Notes under the pieces: generated by a model
The model's input: the letters and a program-made list of their open reading frames with translations, nothing else
What the model was told of the DNA's origin: nothing
Database searches by the model: none
Program-made: the position numbers and the translations under genes
Part shown: in pieces, positions 37,766 to 46,629 of the stretch
Layout: the number at the start of each line of letters is the position of its first letter
Numbering within the stretch: position 1 is the stretch's first letter
Source of the DNA: Methanobacterium sp.
GTDB lineage: Archaea > Methanobacteriota > Methanobacteria > Methanobacteriales > Methanobacteriaceae
Assembly: GCA_015661405.1 (NCBI GenBank)
Contig: JACWMK010000003.1
Coordinates: forward strand, 21,216 to 85,215
Direction of reading: 5' to 3'
Length of the DNA stretch: 64,000 nucleotides

Positions 37766-38329
37766 ATGAGCAATAAGCAAGAATTAGGAAAATTAAAGAA
37801 AAATCTGGATGATCTGAAAACTGATATCCTCAAACTAAATGATGAAATAGAGGAAAAAGATCAAGAAATTAATCAGATGAATCAGAAGATAACAGAAAAG
37901 GATCAGAAAATAGATGATTACTATTCTCAACTCCAACGTCTCCAAGCTGATTTTGAAAACTATAAAAAAAGATCAGAAAAAGACCTCAAAGATTACATAA
38001 GATACGCTAATGAAAATCTAATTTTGAAAATTATAGAGACCTATGAAGATTTAAGACGAGCATTAAAATCCGAGGAATCATGTGATCTCCGAGAAGGTGT
38101 GGAGATAATCTACAAAAAAATGAAAGATATTCTAGAGGGAGAAGGACTCAAAGAAATACCATGTGAAGGTGAAAAATTTGATCCCTTCAAACATGAAGCA
38201 CTCATGATTGAAAATAATGAAAATTACGATAATGGCGTAATTATAGAAGAACTTGGTAAAGGTTACACCTTAGATTCTAAGGTTATTAAATATTCAAAAG
38301 TTAAAGTTTGTAAAAAAAAGGTGAATTAA
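37766..38329 (+). CDS. grpE: Nucleotide exchange factor GrpE
   Basis: 187 residues. A long N-terminal coiled-coil (about 5-65, rich in Lys/Glu/Asp) leads to the family core DFENYKKRSEKDLKDYIRYANENLILKII, and the C-terminal beta domain has FDPFKHEALMI and GYTLDSKVIKYSKVKV. It releases ADP from DnaK. ATG 37766 follows AAGGTGA. Its stop abuts the dnaK start, so the two are co-translated. Confidence 0.95.
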   Translation: MSNKQELGKLKKNLDDLKTDILKLNDEIEEKDQEINQMNQKITEKDQKIDDYYSQLQRLQADFENYKKRSEKDLKDYIRYANENLILKIIETYEDLRRALKSEESCDLREGVEIIYKKMKDILEGEGLKEIPCEGEKFDPFKHEALMIENNENYDNGVIIEELGKGYTLDSKVIKYSKVKVCKKKVN

Positions 38330-40201
38330 ATGGCTAAAAAAGAAAAAATTATAGGTATAGATTTAGGAACAAGTAACTCAGCAGCAGCAGCACTTATCGG
38401 TGGTAAACCCACCATAATACCCAGCGCTGAAGGATCCACACAGTATGGTAAATCATTCCCCAGTTACGTTGCATTTACAGAAGATGGACAGCGACTGGTA
38501 GGTGAACCCGCAAGAAGACAAATAGTTACAAACCCAGAAAACACCATAACTGCCATAAAAAGACAGATGGGTACTAATTATAAAGTAGATATAAAAGGGA
38601 AGCAGTATACTCCACAAGAAATATCAGCATTCATCCTACAGAAAATAAAAAAGGATGCTGAAGCATTCTTAGGTGAAGAAGTGAAAAAAGCAGTGATAAC
38701 CGTTCCTGCCTATTTTGACGATAATCAGAGAACCGCCACTAAAGATGCAGGCACTATAGCTGGCCTAGAAGTTGTTAGACTTGTTAATGAACCCACAGCC
38801 GCTAGTCTAGCCTATGGTATCGATAAAGAAACCGAAGAAGAATTAGAGATACTAGTATTTGATTTTGGTGGCGGAACTTTAGATGTTACAATCATGGAAT
38901 TCGGTGATGGAGTATTTGAAGTCAAATCCACCAGTGGAGACACTAAATTGGGTGGAACTGACATGGATGCAACTGTAATGAATTATCTGGCAGGAGAGTT
39001 CAAAAAAGAAACAGGTGTAGATCTCATGAATGATGATCAAGCTGTCCAAAGGCTCCGTGAAGCATCTGAAAAAGCTAAAATAGAACTTTCAACCACCCTC
39101 AAAACTGATATAAACTTACCATTCATAACTGCCACCCAAGAAGGACCAAAACATCTTACCCATACACTAACCCGGGCTAAACTAGAAGAATTGGTTGATC
39201 CAATAATTAAAAAATGCTCAGCCCCTATGGAGCATGCTATAAAAGATGCTAAAATGACTAAATCTGACGTGGACAAAATAATATTAGTAGGTGGACCAAC
39301 TAGGATGCCTTCCGTCCAGAAATTCGTGGAAAATTTCATTGGCAAATCTGTTGAACGTGGAATAGACCCAATGGAATGTGTAGCTATAGGTGCAGCTATT
39401 CAAGGAGCCGTATTAGCAGGTGAAATTAAAGATCTTGTATTACTTGATGTTAATCCATTATCTTTAGGTATAGAAACCTTAGGAGGTGTATTCACTAAAT
39501 TAATTGAAAGAAACACCACTATTCCCACTAAGAAAAGTCAAGTTTTCACTACTGCAGCAGATAGTCAAACTTCAGTAGATATACATGTGTTACAGGGTGA
39601 AAGACCTATGGCAAATGGTAATACTACACTGGGAAGATTTCAATTGGTAGGTATACCTCCAGCACCACGAGGAATGCCTCAGATTGAAGTAACCTTTGAC
39701 ATTGACGCTAATGGTATCATGAATGTCTCTGCCAAGGATATGGGAACTGGTAAAGAACAGAAAGTGACCATAACTGCTCCTAACAAATTATCTAAAGATG
39801 AAATAGATCAGAAGGTTAAAGAAGCTGAAATGCACGCTGAAGAGGATAAGAAGAAACAAGATGAAATAGAAATCAGGAACAACGCTGACTCTATGATTCA
39901 CACCTCTGAGAAAACACTGGAAGAATTAGGAGATAAAGTTAATTCAGACCAAAAATCCAAGATTGAAGAGTTAATTAAAGATTTAAGGGATTTAGTAGGT
40001 GGTGATGACTTAGCAGCCATTAAAACCAAAACTGAGGAGCTTACTAAAGCTGTACAAGAAGTAGGTGCCGCTATATATCAACAAGCTCAGCAAGAACAAG
40101 CAAAGGCTCAGCAAGAAGCTCAACAGAATGATCAAGGTCAAGACAATGCTAAAGATAATGATAGTGATGACACTATAGATGCTGAATATAAGGAAAAATA
40201 A
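38330..40201 (+). CDS. dnaK: Molecular chaperone DnaK (Hsp70)
   Basis: 623 residues, full length. N-terminal ATPase IGIDLGTSNSAAA (phosphate loop 1), DFGGGTLDVTIM (loop 2), GGPTRMPSVQKF, then a substrate-binding domain (VNPLSLGIETLGGVFTKLI) and a Gln/Ala-rich tail ending TIDAEYKEK. It is the hub of the heat-shock system; DnaK in archaea is laterally acquired and patchily present. Start ATG 38330 follows grpE directly. Confidence 0.97.
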   Translation: MAKKEKIIGIDLGTSNSAAAALIGGKPTIIPSAEGSTQYGKSFPSYVAFTEDGQRLVGEPARRQIVTNPENTITAIKRQMGTNYKVDIKGKQYTPQEISAFILQKIKKDAEAFLGEEVKKAVITVPAYFDDNQRTATKDAGTIAGLEVVRLVNEPTAASLAYGIDKETEEELEILVFDFGGGTLDVTIMEFGDGVFEVKSTSGDTKLGGTDMDATVMNYLAGEFKKETGVDLMNDDQAVQRLREASEKAKIELSTTLKTDINLPFITATQEGPKHLTHTLTRAKLEELVDPIIKKCSAPMEHAIKDAKMTKSDVDKIILVGGPTRMPSVQKFVENFIGKSVERGIDPMECVAIGAAIQGAVLAGEIKDLVLLDVNPLSLGIETLGGVFTKLIERNTTIPTKKSQVFTTAADSQTSVDIHVLQGERPMANGNTTLGRFQLVGIPPAPRGMPQIEVTFDIDANGIMNVSAKDMGTGKEQKVTITAPNKLSKDEIDQKVKEAEMHAEEDKKKQDEIEIRNNADSMIHTSEKTLEELGDKVNSDQKSKIEELIKDLRDLVGGDDLAAIKTKTEELTKAVQEVGAAIYQQAQQEQAKAQQEAQQNDQGQDNAKDNDSDDTIDAEYKEK

Positions 40202-40242
40202 ATTACAGAATAGAAGTACTGAAAACAAAAAGAGGTAAAAGG

Positions 40243-40290
40243 GAAATATAATAATATTATTTCTCTATCCTCCATAATTTTTTTAATTAT
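40243..40290 (+). terminator. Hairpin plus T-run after dnaK
   Basis: GAAATA (40243-40248) and TATTTC (40258-40263) form a 6-bp stem with a 9-nt loop, extended by GGG/CTC with a mismatch. A T-run (about 40278-40284) follows. It lies between dnaK and dnaJ, so dnaJ likely has its own promoter. Confidence 0.45.
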
Positions 40291-40459
40291 ATTTTTAATT
40301 TTTAAATTTTTTATTATTAATAAATTTTATTTTTTTAGTAACAATTTTTAATGATTATAGAAAAAAAATATTTAAGGAAAAATCATAATTAACATAGACA
40401 ATTAATTTAGTTTAAAAATCATTTATTTAACCCAAAAAAATTGAAGGTAAAGATCTTAT

Positions 40460-41626
40460 ATGGCAGAAAAGCGTGACTATTATGAAGTCCTTGGAGTAGA
40501 CAAAAACTCTGAAAAAAAGGATATTAAAAAGGCTTACCGTAAACTGGCAATGAAATATCATCCAGATGTAAGCGAAGACCCAGAAAGTGCAGATAAATTC
40601 AAAGAGATAAGCGAAGCCTATGCTATCCTATCTGATGAAGAGAAGAGAAGTACATATGATCAATATGGACACGCAGGAATGGGTGGATTTTCCCAAGAAG
40701 ACATATACAACAATATAAACTTTGAAGATATATTCAAAGGCTTCAGTGGATTTGGCGGTAATTCAGGCGGTTCAGGTGGGTTTGAAAATATATTCGACCT
40801 ATTCGGATTTGGAGGGGGTAATAGAAACGGTCCTCGCCCAGGAGATGACTTGGCATATAATTTAGATATTACACTAGAGGAAGCTGCCCAAGGACTGGAA
40901 AAAGACATAGATGTATCACATGAAAAGATATGTTCCCACTGTCATGGTACTAAAGCTGAGCCTGGGACAAATCCTAGAACATGCCCCACGTGTGGTGGAA
41001 GTGGACAAGTCCGCCATATCAGCAATACTCCTTTAGGTCAGTTTGCCACTATAAGACCATGTAACACTTGTCATGGCGAAGGAAAAATAATAGAAACTCC
41101 ATGTAATAAATGTAGAGGAAAAGGAATTGTAAGAGAAAAAAGCACTATCCATATTAAAATACCTCCAGGAGTAGAAGATGGAAATAGGATACGTGTACAT
41201 GGAGAAGGTAATGCCGGAGAACGTGGAGGACCACCAGGAGATCTCTACATCATGATAGGAGTAAAGAAACATGACTTATTTAAACGTGATGGTGCTGATT
41301 TAATTTATCATATGCCAATAAGTTTTGTGCAAGCATCACTTGGGGATACTGTAGAAGTACCTACTTTAGATAATGCAGTAGATCTTAAAATACCTGCAGG
41401 AACACAAAGCGGTACTTCATTTAGGATGAAAGGACATGGTATGCCCCATATGCGCTGGGGTGGTAAAGGAAATCTATATGTAAAAGTTAAAGTAGTGACT
41501 CCTAAAAACTTGGATAGTAGACAAAAGGAACTTTTACGTGAATTCGCCAGTGCAAGTGGTGATGAGATCTATACTGAAGGCAAAGGATTTTTAGGTAAGG
41601 TTAAGGATGCAATTAGTCACAGTTGA
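40460..41626 (+). CDS. dnaJ: Chaperone DnaJ (Hsp40)
   Basis: 388 residues, type I. J domain with YHPD near residue 33, Gly/Phe-rich linker (about 75-125), four zinc-finger CxxCxGxG repeats (CSHCHGTKA, CPTCGGSG, CNTCHGEG, CNKCRGKG, about 155-225) and a C-terminal substrate domain (IPPGVEDGNRIRVHGEG). It delivers substrates to DnaK. It lies 258 bp after dnaK. ATG 40460 has AAGGTAAAG before it. Confidence 0.97.
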   Translation: MAEKRDYYEVLGVDKNSEKKDIKKAYRKLAMKYHPDVSEDPESADKFKEISEAYAILSDEEKRSTYDQYGHAGMGGFSQEDIYNNINFEDIFKGFSGFGGNSGGSGGFENIFDLFGFGGGNRNGPRPGDDLAYNLDITLEEAAQGLEKDIDVSHEKICSHCHGTKAEPGTNPRTCPTCGGSGQVRHISNTPLGQFATIRPCNTCHGEGKIIETPCNKCRGKGIVREKSTIHIKIPPGVEDGNRIRVHGEGNAGERGGPPGDLYIMIGVKKHDLFKRDGADLIYHMPISFVQASLGDTVEVPTLDNAVDLKIPAGTQSGTSFRMKGHGMPHMRWGGKGNLYVKVKVVTPKNLDSRQKELLREFASASGDEIYTEGKGFLGKVKDAISHS

Positions 41627-41845
41627 ATCTTAAAAAAAAAATATAATATTTCTTTATAATTTGATTGAAATTCATATTGTAAGGAATAAGATGTTTACTT
41701 TTTTTTATTTTGAATGATGAGTATTTGAATCAAAATTTCTATGAAAAATTCTTTTTAAATTAATTAAGTTTTTTTTTACGATCCAAATATTTGTTTCTTT
41801 TTTTAAAATGATTTCACCCAAAGCTTATATAGTATTAGAGTGTAA

Positions 41846-41875
41846 TATCAAGTATCCGATATCGATAACTTGATA
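41846..41875. promoter_or_regulatory. Inverted repeat upstream of the PadR remnant
   Basis: TATCAAGT (41846-41853) and ACTTGATA (41868-41875) are perfect 8-bp arms around a 14-bp spacer that itself contains ATATCGAT. It lies about 110-140 bp upstream of the PadR-like remnant, as an operator of a PadR regulator would. The remaining sequence from 41627 to 41985 is AT-rich. Confidence 0.45.
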
Positions 41876-41985
41876 GTTATTTATGAATAAACTTCTAAAT
41901 AAATTAAAAAATTAGCACAACTCGTATTAGATATCAAATGACGATGCCCATATCGAATCAGTGATAAAGGAGGAAATGATAAAAA

Positions 41986-42354
41986 ATGTGGGATAAATTT
42001 AAAGATCTTCACCAAAATTTCCATGAAAGAATAGGGGAAATGCAAAAACTCGGAGGTTTAAGAATATGGATAATCCACACACTGGATGAAAATGGACCTC
42101 AAAATGGCGTAGAAATCATGGACTCAGTCCAAGCTCACCACGAAGGATTACACCAAATATTTTAAGGGCCAAAGCCACTCCAAAAGACCTTCACCCGGCT
42201 CCATATATCCTATGCTTAAAAAATGGTATCTGAAAATCTAATAAGCAAAAGAGAAGATGGAAGGTACGATTTAACAGCAAAAAGGCAAGAAATGAGCAAT
42301 AAAATATTTAAACGTTTTGAAGGATTTCACGGAAAACATATAGATCGAGGGTAG
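41986..42354 (+). pseudogene. Frameshifted PadR-family regulator remnant
   Basis: ATG 41986 opens MWDKFKDLHQNFHERIGEMQ and runs to HHEGLHQIF-stop. A shifted frame resumes with RPSPGSIYPMLKK, a typical PadR winged-helix segment, and a third frame gives MVSENLISKREDGRYDLTA and the tail FEGFHGKHIDRG. At least two frameshifts disrupt it. GGAGG precedes the start. It lies at the beginning of the decayed stretch that ends at tRNA-iMet. Confidence 0.7.
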
Positions 42355-42358
42355 TAGG

Positions 42359-42682
42359 GAAAATATAAAAGTAGTATTAGCTAATGAAAGTGAATTTATT
42401 TTACCAGATCAGAGTGTTGATATATTATTTTTACGAAATGTATTTCATCATCTGCCCGAACCCACAAATTACTTTAAAAATATAAAAAAATTTCTGAAAT
42501 CCAATGGTAAAATAGCTTTAATAGATTATAATAAGAAATGTTTTTCTTTTATTGAAATTTACTGGTCATTATGTACCTGAATAAGTTTTAATAGATAAGT
42601 TGGAGAAAGCGGTTTTTATATCTCAGAAAAATTTGATTTCTTACCAGAACAATCATTTATAATTTTTAAAATGAACCCATAA
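42359..42682 (+). pseudogene. 5'-truncated SAM-dependent methyltransferase remnant
   Basis: The frame ENIKVVLANESEFILPDQS continues with VDILFLRNVFHHLPEP and NGKIALIDYNKK, the middle of a class I methyltransferase. It then shifts frame at least twice (GHYVPE-stop; ESGFYISEKFDFLPEQS) before ending. The N-terminal cofactor-binding glycine motif is absent, so it is broken. It directly abuts the PadR remnant, with which such enzymes are often paired. Confidence 0.65.
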
Positions 42683-42782
42683 CTTAATTCTAAAATGAAT
42701 CATATTGAGTTAAATAATTATACAAAATATAATCTATTTGGATATGAATAAAATTTAAAAATTTTCATATAGAAAAAAAAAT

Positions 42783-43060
42783 ATGGGGGGAGAGTTAATG
42801 GCATGCCGAGAGTAACCCACCTTCTGTTCATGGCAGCATTCATCTTTGCGAACTACCTCTACCTCATACAGTGATTCATCAGCAGCATTTGTCCTTGCAT
42901 CCCGCGGAATAGCCGTTTCACCGTTCCTTCTAATGTCGATCAGCTAAGCTTCATATTCATCCATCAGAAGACGTGTCGTTTCTGCTCCAGTGTCCTGCTT
43001 CTCAACAGGTGGCCTTATGGGCACCACGGTTCTGTGTGATGGGTGGAGTTTCCTCAGTTT
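42783..43060 (-). pseudogene. GC-rich foreign-looking coding fragment
   Basis: In an otherwise AT-rich area, about 260 bp are GC-rich with different codon use. One leftward frame is open for about 90 codons apart from one TAG at 42944-42946: RPPVEKQDTGAETTRLLMD, EYEA-stop-LIDIRRNGE, TAIPRDARTNAADESLYE, VEVVRKDECCHEQKVGYS. No start codon or SD is seen. I do not recognise the family. It is probably a remnant of acquired DNA. Confidence 0.5.
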
Positions 43061-43130
43061 AAATTACAGAATTACTGTAAAAACCGGTAGCTGCCCTTCG
43101 GCTTGCCATTAACCAATAAAAAAGTATGAA

Positions 43131-43206
<76 letters not shown>

Positions 43207-43377
43207 TACTATAACCGTTTGCTTTTAGAGTATATAAAGATTTGTATTATTCTTATATTCTTTCTCAAAATAATTCAAAAATTTGATAAACAAGTATATG
43301 ATAATATTATAAGTGAGATAAAGTATTAAAAAAAGTTTATTTAATTAAACTTTAATTATAAATTTAATATTCTAAAT

Positions 43378-43947
43378 CTATTCTTTAGATTCTTCTTCTG
43401 GATTTTCCAATTTTTTCAATCTTTTATCGATGTGATCGAGTTTTTTATTAGTATGTCCCCGATACTCATTGAATCGTTTTTCCAGCTCACCAAAATCCAA
43501 AGAGACTTTATCAAACCTTTTCTCTAGATGAGATAAGTCTTTTTTTGTAGCTAAATCCCAATTTTTTATGAGTTGGTCACTTTGCTCATCTAAAAAAGTT
43601 TCTATTCTATTAGATAAAAGATCTGTACTTATAGGCACTTCTTTAACTTTGCCTTTTATTCTTTCGCTCATTCCGGCCATTCTTTCGCTCATTCCGGCCA
43701 TACTACCACCTTCTGTTTTAGTACCAGTGTTAGTGGTTTTTACAGTAGTTTGTTTAACTTTAGTGCCAGTTTCTTTTATCTTGCCACCTAATCCAGATAC
43801 ACTTTCAGTTATTCCCATTGTTCTACTTCCATTATTGCTACTTCTTATCCTATTGAAAGAAAACCCCATATCTAGGAGATAATAGTAAATTAGTACTATT
43901 ACTGCACCAGCTAAAACTAAGATTGCAAAAAGTTCTAATGCTGTCAT
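43378..43947 (-). CDS. Membrane-anchored coiled-coil protein
   Basis: 189 residues. One N-terminal membrane helix (about 5-25), then a Ser/Thr/Lys-rich linker with a perfect 21-bp tandem duplication (protein AGMSERM-AGMSERI, about 82-95), and a C-terminal coiled-coil (about 125-185) ending acidic. No enzyme motif. It lies 4 bp after a similarly built gene, so the two probably form one membrane complex. Function unknown. Confidence 0.8.
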   Translation of the reverse strand: MTALELFAILVLAGAVIVLIYYYLLDMGFSFNRIRSSNNGSRTMGITESVSGLGGKIKETGTKVKQTTVKTTNTGTKTEGGSMAGMSERMAGMSERIKGKVKEVPISTDLLSNRIETFLDEQSDQLIKNWDLATKKDLSHLEKRFDKVSLDFGELEKRFNEYRGHTNKKLDHIDKRLKKLENPEEESKE

Positions 43948-43951
43948 TTAC

Positions 43952-44416
43952 TTATTTGCCACCCTTAATTCCTTTAACGGCCTGTACATTATCTGATCCT
44001 TCAGATTTTTTTGTTCTTTTGTCAAGTTCTTTTTCCTTCATTTCAATGTCCTGGAGTAATTTTTGAAGTTTTAAATACTCTGTACGGGTTTCTAAAAGAG
44101 TTACTCTCTCATTTATTTCACTGTGGAGATAGCCTGCTTTGTGCATGAAATCTGTTGATGTTTTACGAATATCAGATAGTCTATCTTGTTGTTCTTTAGG
44201 AAGTGGAATAACATTTTCTAGTACTCGTTTGGATTCTAAATCCTTTTCTACTAATTCAATTTTTCTAAGTTCAGCCTGTTTTTCAAGAAACATAACGTTA
44301 GTTTGAGATTCTCTAACTCTTCTCCACTGCATTAGTGCGAATATAAGACCTATCACTGCAATGAATGCTATAATTATATAGAATAAATTTTGTGGAATTG
44401 TAACTATATCAGCCAT
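43952..44416 (-). CDS. Membrane-anchored coiled-coil protein
   Basis: 154 residues. N-terminal membrane helix (about 12-30, FYIIIAFIAVIGLIFALMQW), then charged coiled-coil segments to about 140 and a basic tail. Same topology as its downstream neighbour but no sequence repeats. No known domain. SD AGGGGG precedes ATG 44416. Probably co-transcribed with 43378-43947. Confidence 0.8.
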   Translation of the reverse strand: MADIVTIPQNLFYIIIAFIAVIGLIFALMQWRRVRESQTNVMFLEKQAELRKIELVEKDLESKRVLENVIPLPKEQQDRLSDIRKTSTDFMHKAGYLHSEINERVTLLETRTEYLKLQKLLQDIEMKEKELDKRTKKSEGSDNVQAVKGIKGGK

Positions 44417-44696
44417 TTCATTATTCCCCCTTTAATTATATTATATTTAATTATATATAAATATTATCTAATCGTTTAATACTGGTCTTTTATCGATATT
44501 AGTAATCTTTTCAGAGTTTAAATAATTTTTTATGTGGTAAAAACCCTAAAGAATACTTTCACTCTAAAATTGAAAATATTAATAGTTAAGTTTGAATAAA
44601 GTTAGATTAAGAATAGAAATTAATTCTAATCATGGTCTCTGTAATCTAAAAATAATTTGAATGATTTTTTTTAAAAATATCTAAACTGTGATTTTT

Positions 44697-45623
44697 ATGA
44701 TAGAAATGTATGAAAAACCCGGTAAAATAGTATCCAAAGTTAGAGGAATGGCTGTTAATAAAGTTAAAGAAAACCTGAAAGTATGTGATCTAGTTGAATT
44801 TGTAGAAGAGGAAATAAAGAAACTAGGAGGCGAGCCAGCATTCCCCTGCAATATTTCAATCAACGAAGTTACTGCACATTATACTTCCCCCCTTAATGAT
44901 GAATCCCTCCTGAATTTGGGTGATTTAGTTAAAATAGATCTGGGAGCCCAAGTCGATGGATATATTGCGGATTCTGCTGTGACTGTTTTGGTGGGTGGAG
45001 ATAAAGTAGGATCTGATGACTTACTCCCTGAAGTAGAAGTTGAATTTCAATTTAAATTGATTGAAACTGCACAAAAAGCGCTTGAAAATGTGATTAGTGT
45101 CATAAAAGATGGCGTGGAACTAGAAAAAATTGGCAATATAGTGGAGGATACTGTTAACGCTGAAAATTTAAATCCTGTTTCAAATCTTACTGGGCATAGT
45201 ATGGATCGATGGATTCTACATTCAGGACTTTCCATCCCTAATGTTAAAGGCGAAAATAAGCATAAAATAAGGGAAGGGGACGTATTGGCTATTGAACCGT
45301 TTGTAACTAATGGTGTGGGAAGAGTCACAGATATGAAAGAAGTTTATATCTTCCGCTTCTTGAGAGATCGTCCTTTGAGAATGGTCCAAGCTAGGAAATT
45401 ATTAGATATTATTAAACAGAATTACCATAATTTACCTTTCGCAGAGAGATGGGTTCAAAAGAGTTTTAAAGGCCATCAATTCAATTTAGCTATGAACCAA
45501 CTCATATCTTCACGAGCCTTGTATCCATATCATGCTCTTAAAGAGAAAAGTGATGCAAGAGTAGCTCAAGCAGAACATACCGTTATTGTGGAACCTGATG
45601 GCTGTCATATTATAACTGAATGA
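44697..45623 (+). CDS. map: Type II methionine aminopeptidase
   Basis: About 308 residues. Removes N-terminal methionine from new proteins. Metal ligands of the pita-bread fold are visible: VKIDLGAQVDGYIADSAVT (two Asp), LTGHSMDRW (His), AIEPFVTNG (Glu) and AQAEHTVIVE (Glu). The insert before the C-terminus (about 215-275) is the type II mark. ATG 44697 is preceded by GTGAT; ATG 44706 is possible. Convergent with frhB. Confidence 0.96.
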   Translation: MIEMYEKPGKIVSKVRGMAVNKVKENLKVCDLVEFVEEEIKKLGGEPAFPCNISINEVTAHYTSPLNDESLLNLGDLVKIDLGAQVDGYIADSAVTVLVGGDKVGSDDLLPEVEVEFQFKLIETAQKALENVISVIKDGVELEKIGNIVEDTVNAENLNPVSNLTGHSMDRWILHSGLSIPNVKGENKHKIREGDVLAIEPFVTNGVGRVTDMKEVYIFRFLRDRPLRMVQARKLLDIIKQNYHNLPFAERWVQKSFKGHQFNLAMNQLISSRALYPYHALKEKSDARVAQAEHTVIVEPDGCHIITE

Positions 45624-45710
45624 ATCATAAATAATTTACTGAATTTTAATCATAAAATATGGTAATTAAGATTTTATGAATTACAAATAAATTTTAAAAA
45701 AAAAGAATTT

Positions 45711-45729
45711 AAGGGAATATTCATCCCTT
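45711..45729 (-). terminator. Hairpin plus T-run at the end of frhB
   Basis: AAGGGA (45711-45716) and TCCCTT (45724-45729) pair around a 7-nt loop just after the frhB stop. Leftward it is followed by a run of nine T (plus strand 45696-45704). The stem sequence equals that after ftr. Confidence 0.6.
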
Positions 45730-45730
45730 C

Positions 45731-46615
45731 TTACACATTAGCTAATGGATCTTCTTTTTCATTGCTGGCTTTGTATGGAACTGGTAATCCCATTGCTTTT
45801 CGCTCGTCTATGACCTTCATTGCTTTCTCTTTTTTTGATTTCGCTAGTTTGGTGAGCATTTCAAGACCGAATTTGCCTTCATCTATTGGTTTAAGTTCAA
45901 TAGCACCAGCATCCACTGCTTTTTTGAATACAGTTTCACCAATATTGGTTCTAACCTGAACTGCGGACCAATCGTCAGGAGCACCTATTGAACCTGTTGA
46001 TATGTCTGAAAGTTCTGAAACCAAGTCGAGGCAAACTTTGCATCCATTTTGTTCGTATCCGTGTGTTTCTTTGATAGGGAAGTTTATTACTTCATCCTGA
46101 GTGTGCACCCAGAATTTTCCTTTACCGATATCCATTTTTTCCACTAAATCAAAGTCTACTCCAGCTTTAGCTGAAATGAATGTCCTTAGTGATTCGAATG
46201 GGAAGTTTTCAGTGCAGCATATTCCAATATCCAGTGCGATTTTATCTGCCATGAATCTTACACCAAATGGGTAGGACTGCATTTTTCTTATGCCCATGGT
46301 TTGACAAGGAATTGTAACTATACCTACTTTCTCTAATCCATACTGTCTAACTGCTTGTTTAAGCATCATGTTATTTGGGGATAGTGTGTATTTGGTACCT
46401 GCTGCAGCCATAATTTCATCGGATGACATTGCCACGGTTGGCTCTGGTTTCCACATTTCATCGGAAGGTCCAGCTACAACTGCGCCGTCTATGATTTTCT
46501 CATCTAGAGCAAAGCATAAAAGGGCAGTTACTATTCCACCATCCTGTGAAATTTTCTGGATCTGTTTGTCGGTTGATCTTCCAAGAGTAATTTGTTTGTA
46601 TGTTCCTAATACCAT
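45731..46615 (-). CDS. frhB: F420-reducing hydrogenase subunit beta
   Basis: 294 residues. Binds FAD, one [4Fe-4S] cluster and F420, and is where electrons leave the enzyme for F420. Family signs: QDGGIVTALLCFALDE near residue 28, GTKYTLSPNNMMLKQAV, TIPCQTMGIRKMQ, DIGICCTENFPFES and the HGYEQNGCKVCLDLVSELSD region with FAD/cluster cysteines. AGGAGGTTG precedes ATG 46615. Last gene of frhADGB. Confidence 0.96.
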   Translation of the reverse strand: MVLGTYKQITLGRSTDKQIQKISQDGGIVTALLCFALDEKIIDGAVVAGPSDEMWKPEPTVAMSSDEIMAAAGTKYTLSPNNMMLKQAVRQYGLEKVGIVTIPCQTMGIRKMQSYPFGVRFMADKIALDIGICCTENFPFESLRTFISAKAGVDFDLVEKMDIGKGKFWVHTQDEVINFPIKETHGYEQNGCKVCLDLVSELSDISTGSIGAPDDWSAVQVRTNIGETVFKKAVDAGAIELKPIDEGKFGLEMLTKLAKSKKEKAMKVIDERKAMGLPVPYKASNEKEDPLANV

Positions 46616-46629
46616 TTTTTACAACCTCC

